The position numbers and the translations under genes are program-made. Positions 1-13,100 of a stretch of DNA of 64,000 nt are shown in pieces (positions within the stretch are counted from its first letter, which is position 1; each line of letters opens with the position of its first letter). Under the pieces are notes generated by a model. The model was not told the origin of the DNA, did no database searches, and saw nothing but the letters and a program-made list of their open reading frames with translations. Origin of the DNA: Lepus europaeus (Eukaryota > Chordata > Mammalia > Lagomorpha > Leporidae); NCBI RefSeq assembly GCF_033115175.1, contig NC_084850.1:20677218-20741217 (forward strand). Reading direction: 5' to 3'.

Positions 1-247
1 TGTCCCCTGCACATCCGGGGCCTGCTTTGAGCGCGGAGCTGGCTGGTGGTGAGCCCAGGGCCCAGGAAAGCCCTCTGGGGCCGCTGCTTCCCCAGCCTGA
101 CCAGAGGCCGGGCCTGGCAGAGGAGGAGGAGTCAGGACTACAAGGAGCAGCTGTGAAGGCAGCGCCCGAGAACGAGCAGGCAGAGACTTCTGAAGCCGGC
201 CTGCTCCTGAACGCGGTGAGCGGGCTCCTAGGCTCTGAGACAGAACC
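1..247 (+). promoter_or_regulatory. CT55: 5' flank / probable 5' UTR of CT55
   Basis: GC-rich, CpG-containing sequence directly upstream of the CT55 start codon. It probably holds the proximal promoter and 5' UTR, but no TATA box is evident and the transcription start cannot be placed. An open frame crosses it (27-326) out of register with the CT55 coding frame; it resembles no protein I know and is judged incidental. A non-coding upstream exon outside the window cannot be excluded. Confidence 0.4.
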
Positions 248-338
248 ATGTTCCGGATGGTGTCCAAGGTTCGTGCCTTCTTCAGGAGGAGAGCAGACTC
301 GGAGTTCGAGAAGGAGCTGTCGATGAGCCTGCTGGAAG
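248..338 (+). CDS. CT55: CT55 exon 1 (start codon)
   Basis: The ATG at 248 has A at -3 and gives 30 codons plus one base, followed by donor G|GTACCT at 339. A second in-frame ATG at 257 has a weaker context (C at -3), and the first aligns with the family N-terminus. The peptide is basic and hydrophobic (KVRAFFRRR), as in CT55 and MOV10L1. Confidence 0.8.
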
Positions 339-1066
339 GTACCTAACCTGTCCCCTCCCCGCAAGGGACTTGTCCGTGGGGCCCCAGCCCCGTCCTGACT
401 GTGGTTCTCAGGAGTTCTAGGGAGCTCTAGGAGCCAGGACAGGCGCCATCTTGGGGTGGGGCAGGTAAGGGCGCCTGCCCCCAGTTCCCTGAGTGTCCTT
501 GTTGGCAACTAGCATGTGCTGCTGTCCTGAAATCTTCTGTGCAAAGCGGCAATGGTGTAGGCACAGAGGGTCCCGGGGAGAGTTTTCCCCGCTTGACCTT
601 CCCCACAAACCGTGGAGCTTACCTTGCATGGATGCCATGTGACTGTAAGAGTCCCCTTTATGTGTTTGTAGTCGTGGGTCCTCCTTTCTGATGGTTAATA
701 TCAGTATTTTCAAAAAGGGTGGTTTACTTGTATATTTATGTGAAAATTCGAGTGATATAGAGGAACGGGCAAAGACAGAGATCTTCCATCCGTTGGTTCA
801 CTCCGTCTGAGTTTTTCAGTTGGGTGGGTGACAGGAACCCATGTACTGGAGTCATATTCTGCTATATCCCAGGCGCATAAACACAGTGTATTGGAAACTG
901 AATTGACACTCTGATGTGGGCTGATGGTGTCCCAAGCAGTGCCAAAATGCTGGCCCCTTGAAATGCGGTTCTTTCCTGAATAGGCATGTTTGAAGCCTCG
1001 TGGATGAGTAATACACTCATATATATGACTTCAAAAAAATTTTTTTGGACAGGCAGAGTGGATAGT

Positions 1067-1116
<50 letters not shown>

Positions 1117-4100
1117 TCTTCCTTTTTGCCGTTGGTTCACCCTCCAATGGCCGCTGTGGCCGGTGCATCGTGCTGATCCGAAGCCAGGAGCCAGGTGCTT
1201 CTCCTGGTCTCCCATGTGAGTGCAGGGCCCAAAGACTTGGGCCATCCTCCACTGCCTTCCCGGGCCATAGCAGAGAGCTGGCCTGGAAGAGGGGCAACCG
1301 GGATAGAATCCGGCGCCCCAACTGGGACTAGAACCTGGTGTCCCGGCGCCGCAAGGCAGAGGCTTAGCCTGTTAAGCCACGGCGCCGACATGACTTCAAA
1401 ATTTTGTACAAAAATAGGCGTCTTTAATTACATTCTTGTAATTTATGATTTCAGGTAACAATCAATCTTTGTTCCAATTTTTAAGAATTGTCTTGGGTTT
1501 CTTCTTCCAAAATCTATTATAATTAATATTTCTTCCAGCTGTTCTGCCAGTTTCCCTGTCTTTGTCAAGGTAACTAATGCACTGTGGTTCACAATGTAGA
1601 CTTTGCATGCTGAACACTCTGGTTTCAGATCCCAAATATAGCTTACCATCTTTTATGTTCAAGACACCAAAATAAGCCTGAGTGAGGCTGATGCACATTT
1701 GGGTGAGACTTAACTCCCTAAATTTCTTTGTGCTTTATCTGTTGAGGTATTTAATCATTTGTACATGCTACTGATGCTGTTAATGATGAAACTATATATC
1801 AATAATCAATGCTTAAAGACTCTTCAGATATAGATAAAACTAACATTTACACTCTAATCTGGGGGAGACATTCATAGTTCTAAGCAGTTGAGATTTCTGG
1901 TCATTAATATTAATAACCCTAATATGCAAACAGCATTAATGTCCCTATTTTACAAGGGAAAACAAGGTCAGAGAAATGAACAAGTGTGCCCGGAGTATCA
2001 CACTTGACAGCCGTGTTTCAAAGCCCTGTAGTCTGACTCTAAAGCCAGTGCTCTTTTTTTAAAGATTTATTTATTCATTTGTTTGAAAGTTAGAGTTACA
2101 TGGGGAGAGAAGGAGAGGCAGAGGGAAAGAGGTCTTCCATTCTCTGGTTCACTCCCCAGATGACCGCAATGGCTGGAGCTGCCTGATCTGAAGCCAGGAG
2201 CCAGGAGCTGCTTCTGGATCTCCTGTGCAGGCGCAGGCGCCCAAGGAGTTGGGCCATCTTCTATTGCTATCCCAGGCCGTGGCAGCAAGCTAGATCTGAA
2301 GTGGAGCAGCCAGGACTCAAACTGGTGCCCATATGGGATGCCAACACTGCAGGCCGCGGCTTTACCTGCTACACCACAGTGCTGGCCCTGAGCCAGTGCT
2401 GTTAGCCATACAACTACACTGGCTTAGGCATTGACCTCTATGCTCCTCAGAGAAATGGTGAAACTAGTATTTCAACCTTTGCTCTGTGCTTCCAGAATCC
2501 CACACACTAACCAGCTGTGCTCCACTGTCACAAGTCTAACCTGCTTTAATTCTGCTCTTATATAATTGCCTCTTGCAGCTTCTTCTATGGGGTTTATACG
2601 GAATGTGTATTTGCTTTTGAAACTAATTCCTGACAACTTTTGCTTGCCTATCTCATTAGATGACACCGATTTCAAAACTACACAAGGAGCAGTGGCAAGT
2701 GCCAGTGGTGATTATGGCTTGACTGATGAGTGTATCAAGTACGGTACTGAAATAACTGATACTGTGCTTCTGAGCTCTGAGCAAAATGTTACTCCTGTTG
2801 TGGAAGAAGATGAAACATCTCAGGAATTGAAAGCCACTAACGTAAGAGTTGTATTTGGAGATCATCTTTATTCCTGGGATACTTTCAAACTACCCTCTCT
2901 GAGGTACCCCTGGTATATTATTGGTAGAGTGGAATTGGAAGTTTAATTTGCCAAACTTTGTGGAATATTTGTTCTTATATTTGCAGTCATTTCTGTTTTC
3001 CAAAGTATACATCTGGCTAACAATTAGAATTATTTGCAATAGCCTTCCTCACTCACAAAAAGAATTTCTACATGTGTTGAAGTGTAATTACAGTAAAGAA
3101 ACATGCATGCTAATACTTTTTTTTTAAAAAAAACTTTTTTGAGATATAAATCATCTTCCATAAGATTCTCTAGTTGTAAAATAAGTATAAGTCAATGGCG
3201 CTTTTTAAGTCAGTTTACAGAGTTATTGTATATTTGGCTTTAATTAGATGATGGTTCAGCTGTATTGTGCTAATTGACAATGTCAGCAGCAGGTTGAGAG
3301 AATGCCTGGTTGGCACTTTGGCATTCGTTCTTTGACCTCTTTGTCAATCTGAGAAATATAAAGGAGTATCATAATTATATTTGCATTTTTCAAAGTATCA
3401 GTGAGAATGGAATAGCTTTCCTTGCTAGAGCTACTTATTTATTAGGAACATTAGACATACTTTTATATTAGGGAAATTAGAGGTCTATTAGGAAATTTAT
3501 AGCATGAACATATTTGCTAATATTCTTTCCAAGACAGCATTTTAACTTTATTTCATGGAGTTTGATATGTTAAGTACTATAAATATGTCCATCTTATCCA
3601 TATGATATCGCTTTTGAGTTCAATAAGAATCCTTATGCAGGCCCATTGTACTTCATAATTCATAGAAATATCACTTGTGTTTTCCTCTCAAATTATTTAT
3701 TTGTTTACATCTAAATAGTCTTCCTGGAATTGATTTAGGTATAGCAGCTGAGAAAAAAATGCAGATTTTATTTTGCTAATTTTTATATTGTTGTCCCCAT
3801 ACTTTTAATCCAATAGCCCACTTCTCCTGTACTAGTTGAAATGCCCCTTATATTGTATATCACATTCCAATAGGCTTGGAAACTGTGGGACATCCTGTCA
3901 TACTCGCTGGATTGTGTTATCTTGTACTTAACGTGTAATCAAATATTCACATCAATGAAGCATTATAACATTTATTTCAATGTGTGGGATCCTGGTTTTC
4001 AGGTCAAATGTCTTTGGAACTTTCCTGACCATTTCCACCTCTTAATTTTTCTCTATCCTTTTTTTTTAAAGACACAAAAGAACTTTATTTATGGAGGGTA

Positions 4101-7100
4101 AAAGCATGAAAACAATATAAAAATCAAAAGTTTATCTGTCAGTTAATTAACTTTTCTTTCTCTGTCAAGTAGGAGTTGGTTTTCATTTGGAAATTTTCTA
4201 AGGGTTCTGCTCTGCTCATGAAATCCTTATACAAGGGGTAGCTGTGCGGCAGATTCCTTAAGTGACCTTTGGGAGGTCTCTTCTCAGGGCAGGGGTAATT
4301 GCTCCAGACTTCTTTTGCCTACTTCTTTCTCTTCTGCTCTGTATGTACTACAAAATAGTCATTGCATGCAATGGTGAGGCCTGCAATTAGGGAGAAGAAG
4401 CTTTGGAATCCTTTTTTCCCATTTTGCACTGGTCTTGTTAGGAAACTGGTGCAGTTTTATCTATGGCGCATTACATCCCAAGCTCTAGCCCCCGCCACCA
4501 TTGCTGGAAGCCAGGTGGCCACATGGCCCAACCTCTGTGGTCAAGCTCCACCCCCATCCTAATGGGATTCGCTGCTCCTGCTTCCCTGCCCGCTATCGGG
4601 CAAAGTTTTAAAAGGGCCTGTTCCTGAACACGTGCTCTCTTGTCTCTCCTCTCCTGCTTTCTTGGCTCTCTCTCTGTTCTATCTTCTCTCCTCACTAGCT
4701 CCTCTCCTCTCCTCTCCTCTCCCTCTCTCTCTCTCTCTCTCTTATACTCTCTTTCTCTCTCTCTTTTTCCTTCACTGCCCCACCCCTTCGATCTGTTGGG
4801 TGTTTCCCAATAAACCTTTTCCCTTACTCCGGCGTTCGGTGTGTTTTGTGACAGCTAACATGTCTAGGTCCTTCATTGTTTTATCTACAGCCAAGGAGTC
4901 TTTTTGATTTTCCAAAAATTCAGGGAACTTCTTTTCCATGCCTTTAAGTCCAGCAAATTTGAGAAATGTAAACTTCACGATTTCCATGACATGTTCTATT
5001 TGAGACAGCATTTTGGTGAGGTCTTTTGAGACCTTGGCTGGGAGCCAATGCCGCGGGGACACTGGGCGAGCTTCCATGTGAGCCATGAGGGGAGCCCCAG
5101 GCTATGTGCCTTTGTTCCTGGGCCAGGCGCCCAGAAGGCAGAGGTTGGGCCCTGGTGAGAGTGGGAGGAGCTGTTCTGTATCATCTTAAAAAGCTCTGCA
5201 TTGTAAAAAGCGACAATATCTATTTTTTAAATTGGGATAGCTTTGGTTTTACACATAATTTAGGGAGAAATAGCATCATGATAACTCTCTTTTCCTCCAG
5301 CAGGCACATTCCTCCTGTATGCTTTTCAATGGTTTTGTACTTTTCTCCTACTAGGTTCTGTATATTCCTAAGTGTATTTCCCAGGCTGTTAATATTTGTG
5401 TTCCATTATAATTTTTATTGAAATTATTTATTTAGCTTTTTAAAATGTACTATTTTTAGGATAAGTTAAAATAATTGTCTCTCTATATATTGTTTTAAAT
5501 TAATTTTGTCTCCCTGCATACTACAGTATCAGTTTTTGTTTTATAATCAGGTAAGTCTTACTGAGTCTTTCAAATGATTGAGATGTACTTTTATTATTAT
5601 TATTTAGATATCAAGTGTGAATTGATTATTTAGGTATCAAGTGTGAATTGAACTCTTGAAATCAACTTTATTTAAATGTGAATAGCTTTATATACACATA
5701 AAATTTTAGGTTAATAATTTAAGGTCCAGAGCAACATAAAATAAAAGTAAAATCATCCTTTATGCCTTCCTGAGTAACTATTACTCCTCAGACATGATAC
5801 TTTTTTATGCTTTATATTTTCATAATAGAATCCCTCTTCTTGGAGGCACTTGGAAATTGAGCATAATATTCTCTAACAATCTTACACATTTTTTGACTTG
5901 ACAATATTGGTATTTATTTCCTTGACATAATGAAAAATGTGGAATTTGACTAAAAGGAATTGTGTATTTGATCAGTATTCCATTAATTTATACAAATAGG
6001 AATGTGCACATCAGTTTTTGTTCTTTTATCAATCACCAGTATAGCCACAAACTCAACAGACAATTTTTAGATGTTTAATGAATGATAGTGTGATTTTGAG
6101 ATCTGAAAGAGGAATCATAACACCTAGAAAATACAGTATTGATGCCTATTCAACAGTGGTTGACCCTTTGAATTGTTGTTTATTGATAGTGATATGGAGA
6201 AGGAGGCAGCAAGATGGCGGAATAGGAAGGGAGCACACTGATAGCCCGGGAAGAGACAGTTTAATAAAAGTGGAGATACTGCAGGTTCAAGGAAGAGTAG
6301 GGGAAGAAACAGCAGAGGAAACTCTTCTGGAACTAGTGATTCACAGTGGACCTGCGTGGAGAGCGTGGGAGCCCAAGTTCGGGACACCAGCGGCAGAATC
6401 AACACACCAGCGCTGGAACGCAAGGTGAGCCGAACCTTAATAGCCCGAGACACCAGCGGGAAAGCAGAAAGAGGAGACTAGAGGGAACAAGGCTTGAAAC
6501 TCCGTGGGGAAAAGTTCACCAGGCTAACTAGAAGAGAGAGAGAGAGAGAAAAAAAAATGTGACCGATACAGACACGAGTTTCTCTCCGCTCACAAAGGCG
6601 AGCAAGACAAAGAGCAGGAGCCATTTTGGACATACGTCATAAGCAGGGCAACCTCAGGCCTGCAGCGGCCCTGAGTCTAGCAGAAAAACCTGACTCTGGT
6701 GGGGAGAAATAACAGATTAGGATCTAACTTGGCAACCCAGTGGGAGACTGCAGGAGAATTGGAGCCCACACTGAGGGCAGCAGAGATTCCCTGTGTGGTC
6801 CTTGGGAAAGAGCTTCCGATCTCTGGCTCCTGTGGGTATATCATTCACCTGCTAACTACCTCCAATTACGTTCAGCTGTGTGGAATTACTTCCCTTTTGA
6901 ATCAAAAAGAAAAGAATGAAAGAGATTTACCACGCCTAACCTGGGAGTGTCACCTTTGGCAGACCGTCAACCCCGAGGAACCAAACAGAGCTCTCAGGCC
7001 ACACTCATCTCAAGCCTCTAAGGCTCCACCGAAAGCAGACAGTCCACTTAATATAGAGCCATAGTATAACAAGAAAAAACACCACAGTGAAGAAACCAAA

Positions 7101-10100
7101 TATCTCCAACATGCCAAACAACAAACGCAAAAACCGAGGTAACAAGAACAGGAAGACACTATGATGCCCCCAAATGAAATAGACACCACAATTCAAGATT
7201 ATGAAGATGATGAGATAGAGGTAATGCAAGAAGCGGATCTCAAAAAATCGATAAGAACATTAAGAAGTTCTCAAAAACAAATTCGTGAACTACAGAAATC
7301 CTTAATGGACAAGATAGAAAATCTCTCTCATGAAAATGAAATATTAAGGAGGAATCAAAATGAAATGAAACAACTAGTAGAACAAGAAACTGTGATAGTG
7401 ACGAGAAACCATAATGAAATGAAGAATTCAATAGATCAAATGACAAACACATTAGAGAGCCTTAAGAGCAGAATGGGCGAAGCAGAAGAGAGAATATCGG
7501 ACTTAGAAGACAGAGAACAGGAAAGGAAACAGGCTAACCAAAGAAAAGAAGAGGAAATTAGAAATCTAAAAATATTGTCGGGAATCTACAGGATACTATT
7601 AAAAAAACCAACATTCTGGTTCTGGGAGTTCCTGAAGGCATGGAGAGGGAGAAAGGATTAGAAGGCCTTTTTAGTGAGATACTAGCAGACAATTTCCCAG
7701 GTTTGGAGAAGGAAAGAGACATCTTAGCACAGGAAGCTTATAGAACCCCTAATAAACATGACAAAAAGAGATCCTCAACACATGTTGTAATCAAACTCAC
7801 CACAGTGAAACATAAAGAAAAGATTCTAAAATGTGCAAGAGACAAACGTCAGATTACTCTCAGAGGACCTCCAGTTAGACTCACAGCAGACTTCTCTTCA
7901 GATACCCTACAAGCTAGAAGGGAATGGCGAGACATAGCCCAGGTACTAAGAGAGAAAAACTGCCAGCCCAGAATATTATATCCTGCAAAGCTCTCATTTG
8001 TGAATGAAGGTGAAATAAAGACCTTTCACAGCAAAGACAAATTGAAAGAATTTGTTGCCACTTGTCCAGCCCTGCAAAAAATGCTTAAAGATGTGTTACA
8101 CCAGAAACACAGAAACATGGTCATCAATATGAAAGAAGGTAAAGGAAGGAAACCTCACAGCAAAAGATCACAGGAAGCTCAATTTCTCTTTGACATAGAA
8201 TTAAAATCTGATTCTCTGTTAAAGCAATGTGTTTAAGTAATCTATTATGTTCTCTTGATGTCTGTTAAATTTTAATTGTTCAAAAACAGCTGAATTTTTA
8301 TTAAGAGCTATGGGTTATTGAAATATGTGCTTATTTTCAAAGATTTGAATAATCACCTTGTAACAACGATCAAATTTGGTCTGGGCCGGCACCATGGCTC
8401 AACAGGCTAATCCTCCGCCTTGCGGTGCCGGCACACCGGGTTCTAGTCCCGGTCGGGGCACCGATCCTGTCCCGGTTGCCCCTCTTCCAGGCCAGCTCTC
8501 TGCTGTGGCCAGGGAGTGCAGTGGAGGATGGCCCAAGTGTTTGGGCTCTGCACCCCATGGGAGACCAGGAGAAGCACCTGGCTCCTGCCATCGGAACAGC
8601 GCGGTGCGCCGGCCGCAGGGCACTACCGCGGCGGCCATTGGAGGGTGAACCAACGGCAAAAGGAAGACCTTTCTCTCTGTCTCTCTCTCACTGTCCACTC
8701 TGCCTGTCAAAAAAAAAAAATTTGGTCTGTATTATGTCATGATTTTAAGGAATCTTATTTCAACCAGATATTTTGGATTTTGAGCCTTCTTGGCATTCTT
8801 GACAGGCATTCAAAAAATCAAAGTTTTAAACAATCTGGACTCTAAAATTTCCAGTAATATTGCTATTGTCAGCAAGCGATCTAGGACTTGCTCCCTCATT
8901 TCTCAATTCTAAGCCCAACTTGTTCTATCATTTCTCTATTCACCTCAAGATAGGAAACTAATTCTATTGTGAAGGAATATGTAGGATGCACAATTTAATC
9001 TTTAGGCCTTATAAAAAAGATGGCTAACATTTTTCTGTAATAGCATAGCCAAAATAAGAGCTTAAATAATAATCTCATAGCTAGATTTACTTCGCCATCA
9101 GCGAAGTAAACAGTAAGTAGAAAAAACCTCCCTTTCAGACCAAAGGGAAAGAAAGTTTTAAAGTGAGAATATAATTTTCCTCATGGGTATTGTCTACCTT
9201 AGAAAAACTACTACAGAACATGCCTGTGACTATAGACTTGTAGTTCAGGCCACCAAAGATTAGAGATGGGATTTGGGCACTCCCTTGACTTGCATCCTCT
9301 GGTCTGCTTTAACACAAACCAGGAGGAAAAGAAAGCTAGGCATCAGAAGCAATGGGTGGCAGGCCTATTAATGGCTGATCTGTACAGTGACCTGCCCTCA
9401 AGGAGACCCAACAGGCCAGTCTACTGCAGTGGCTTTCAATGTGGTAAGCCTGGGCTTCAGCAGAAGTCAACTTGTGAAGAGCCCTGGCAGCTCTCCAAGA
9501 GTTGGATCACTGGAAATGGACCTGCCCTGGAGTCGAAGGATGCCCAGGTCAGAGCCACAGATCTTATTTGCTCTAAGCTGAAAAGCCCTTCACTCAGCCC
9601 AACTTCCAAAGTGACCACTGCAGCTGAGGGGACGGCCAAGTAGGGTCAGCAACATTGCAGGCAGAACTGTAAATTTCTTGTTAGAGATGCCCCCTGCCTT
9701 TACCTGGCCAGCTCTCCTCCCAGGCCAGCCAAGTAATGAAAGTCAACAGAGTGCCTTCCCCTAGGAGGTTCACATCTCCCTTAGGATGTACCCCATGTGA
9801 AGAGATAGATAGGTCTGGGCCTCTTCACTTACAAGGCCTAAAGCCCAACAGATTATTATCAAGCCCCATCTGTCAGGTTCTATTTGCCTCTCAATCAGAA
9901 AACTTAATTGTAGCTTAGACAGCACCTTTCTTAGCTCCTCTAATAATGACTCTGTCCTTTGTTCTAGACCCTGTCTAGCACAATTGGGCCTCATTCCTTC
10001 ATAATCATAACCTCTACTCTACCTCCAATGGCTCTACTCATAATCTGTGTGTACTGATGGTCCTCTTCCCCACTTAATGCTGTATAGTTGTTCAGACCTG

Positions 10101-13100
10101 GTAAATGCCACTCTTAGGATCATTGGTTACTATCCTCACCCTGTCTTTTATGACCTTGTCTAAATATGATCAGAGTCGGCGAACTTGGTAGGCTTCCATA
10201 GCCTTGGCAACTCATGACGAGAGCCTAGAGTGGTTACTGGCGCCATAAACTAGATTGTCAATTTGTTGGGTCAATGGTAGGAGTCACTATGCACTTGCTC
10301 CTCATGTGGGATCTCTGTCCTTAATGTGCTGTACATTTTGATTTAATGCTATAACTAGTACTCAAACAGTTATGTTTCACTTTGTGTTTCTATGTGGGTG
10401 CAAACTGTTGAAATCTTTACTTAATATATACTAAATTGATCTTTTGTATATAAAGAGAATTGAAAATGAATCTTGATGTGAATGGAAGGGGAGAGGGGAG
10501 GGTTGCGGGTGGGAGGGAAGTTATGGGAGGAGGAAGCCATTGTAATCCATAAGCTGTACATTGGAAATTTGTATTCATTAAAGAAAAGTTAAAAAAAAGA
10601 TAGTGATATGGAGAAAATATAGCTCATGTTGCTAGTATCAGACCCTTCTTTTATGGGAATGATCTGTATTTGGCTATGATGTGTGATTCTTGTAATGTCC
10701 TGCTGGATTTTCTGGGTTACTTTTTATTTGGATTTTTTCATTTGCATAAATCAAGTTGATTTATACTTGCCCCTTATTATGATATTTTTATCAGCTTTTG
10801 AAATCTCCAGTATATTCTATTTACACAAAGAATTGAGAAGCTTCCCTTCATGCTGTCTTTTAAGATTTATTTATTTATTTGAGAGGCAGAGTTACAGAGA
10901 GCAGGAGAGACAGAGAGAAAAGTCTTCCATCCACTGGTTCACTACCCAGATGGTTGTAATGGCCAGAGATGCTCTGACCCGAAGCCAGGAGCCAGGAGCT
11001 TCTTCCGGGTCTCCCACACTGGTGTAGGAGCCCAAGGACTTGGGTCATCTTCCATTGCTTTCCCAGGCCATAGCAGAGAGCTGGATTGGAAGTGGAGCAG
11101 CCGGGACTAGAACTGGCACTCATAGACGAGGCCAGTGCCACAAGCAGAGGCTTAGCCCACTACAGCACAGTGCCGGCCCCTTTCTTTATTCTTTATACAT
11201 CTGCACAATTTCTCATGAGAATTAAATATTCCATGAAGTTCATAAAGGAGACAACTCTCAAGCCACTGCTTGAGACAGGGACAGATTTGGGTGACTCTGC
11301 AATCTCTTCCTTTCATTAAAGTTCATTTCATCCAGAGCTAAGTGTTTTTGAGGTCTCAGATATTGGTGTTTATTTTAACAACAAAATTTGCAAATCTTTC
11401 CTGCATCTTCACCTGTCCTTTCCTCCTTTTGTCCTGTTAGAATGGAAAAGTATCTCTTTTTTTATGACTGATTCTCTGTACTTGCAGTTTGTATGTGCTT
11501 TCCTTTTCTTTCTCCACAAGTTTTTCCTGCACTATCGAGTGCCTCTTCTTTCCCTATCTTTCTCAGCCTATCTGCTATTAATGAACAAGACAGAACAGCA
11601 TTTAAACACGGCCAAATCTTCACTCACAAAATACAAGTCCCACCCTTCAAGTTTACCTTTTCTTTTGGCTCCCCCTTTTCCTTTGCAGGCAGGCAACTTG
11701 GTAGAGTTTCTGTCTCCATTGCCTTCATTTCCTCTCAGCATCATCCTGCTGGAATCTGACTTCATTATCCACCTGCCTGCCATTTAATCAAAATTTTTTA
11801 AGCTCAAGTAGCAGCATGAACTTAACAGGAAATATATACCTGATTTCCCTTTTCCTATTTTAATGGGCAAGTCTCAATATCTTTTGCTGAGAGGAGGAGC
11901 AAAGAACTGACTCTGAAGAGAAGACAAGGTCCAGAGAGTTATTTATTTTTAAGTCAGAAGAATCTAGAGTATGTTTGGACATTTAAGCATTAGAATGGGA
12001 AAAGTTGAAAATAGCAATAAGTGTAGGATTAAAGTCTTCATGGAAGACAGAGTGCTGGGTTGAATGTTTCCCTTGGACAAGGGCTTGAATGTCACTGTAT
12101 TTTTATAGGAGGGAAAGAACAGGAAGCAGAAAAGTTGTCAGGAGGTTCATATAGGAGCTCTTTCCCATGGCATTTGTTTTCTCCTAGAAATAGGAGACAA
12201 GGCCTGATTATGTTTTTGAGTAATGATTATCGGTTTTTGAGTAATGAGCATAAAAGATTTTGTAATTAAAAATTGTGATGCAATAATGTTGAGGGACAGA
12301 CAGTCTGAGACTTTGGAAAGGCACATTTACTGGTGATATAGAGTAAGACTATTGTGTAGTCTTGATTGTCCAAGTGCCATTTTTGTCTCTTATTGCAAGT
12401 ATGTCTAGACAACTGAATTTGATATCTCTGTTTTTACAGAAGTTTATATTTCAGAGTAAAGGAGGAGAATGGCTGGACTGTTGACCTTCCTGGGCTTGAG
12501 ATTTGGCCAGCTGAGAATGACAGAGTAAATGCATTCATGAGTTGTTGATGTTTCAAGGAGAAATAAACTCAAGCAGGCAGAGTGGGAGTTTGACAGGAGA
12601 CTTGGGGGCAGATTCAGTCTGCAGGATAGTTGTGAACGTGTATGTGGATTTAGGGAACAGCAAAATCAGATGATGGTAAGGATCATCCACTTGGTTTCTA
12701 AGAGTAGTGATGGTACATGGACAGAAGTGAGCTGAATGCTTTCTCCTTCCCTGGGAATGAAAGGACATATCACTGTGAGATTTCTGTTGACAGCTGGAGA
12801 GACAAAGGGACATTCAAATAGACCATCAAGTAGGCTGTTTACAAAGTAACATGGAAATAAATATACACCTCCATGAATAAAATTTCCATTATAAAATTTG
12901 GAATAAGAAATTCCACTCCCAAGAGTTCATTCTACAGAAGTAAATTGTGAAGTAGGTAGTATTTTAGGATAAAAGCTAAAATTTTCCTTTAAAATAGTGC
13001 ATAAATATTTATGCAGAGTAAAATCTTCTGGAACAGGCTAAGTACCAGAATGTTGTCAGTGGCTATCTGTATATAAATGATGAATTTATGGGTTATGGGT

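Larger units (their letters stand above)
6202..10598 (+). mobile_element. Full-length ORF1-only L1 (HAL1-like), with internal CSINE
   Basis: A single retrotransposed unit bounded by a perfect 17-bp direct repeat gatagtgatatggagaa (6185-6201 and 10599-10615). In order: a 5' region with the L1-type start AAGATGGCGGAATAGG (6202-7110), ORF1 (7111-8236, two frame breaks), then about 2 kb of 3' UTR (8237-10590) ending in the lagomorph L1 polypurine block (10480-10545) and an A-rich tail. No reverse transcriptase or endonuclease coding sequence is seen between ORF1 and the 3' UTR. Because the TSDs enclose everything, the missing ORF2 was probably absent from the inserted RNA. A CSINE (8384-8717) landed in it later. 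Confidence 0.8.

Noticed and set aside
27-326. 99-codon open frame at the window start
   Set aside because: Overlaps CT55 exon 1 in another frame, crosses no splice logic and resembles nothing; the CT55 frame has clear family support.
1070-1111. Possible CRISPR-like or satellite array in GA-rich stretches
   Set aside because: Simple dinucleotide expansion of SINE tails; there are no spacers, and the genome is mammalian.
986-1458. Several overlapping open frames with poly Ser-Leu or Arg-Glu
   Set aside because: They are the (GA)n/(CT)n run and body of a CSINE read in six frames. The same applies to frames over every other CSINE.
4632-4907. 91-codon Leu/Ser-rich frame that looks like a membrane protein
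   Set aside because: It is a CT-rich low-complexity stretch inside the LTR-like insert.
9266-9643. 125-codon open frame
   Set aside because: Lies in the non-coding 3' UTR of the ORF1-only L1; no family likeness and no splice sites.
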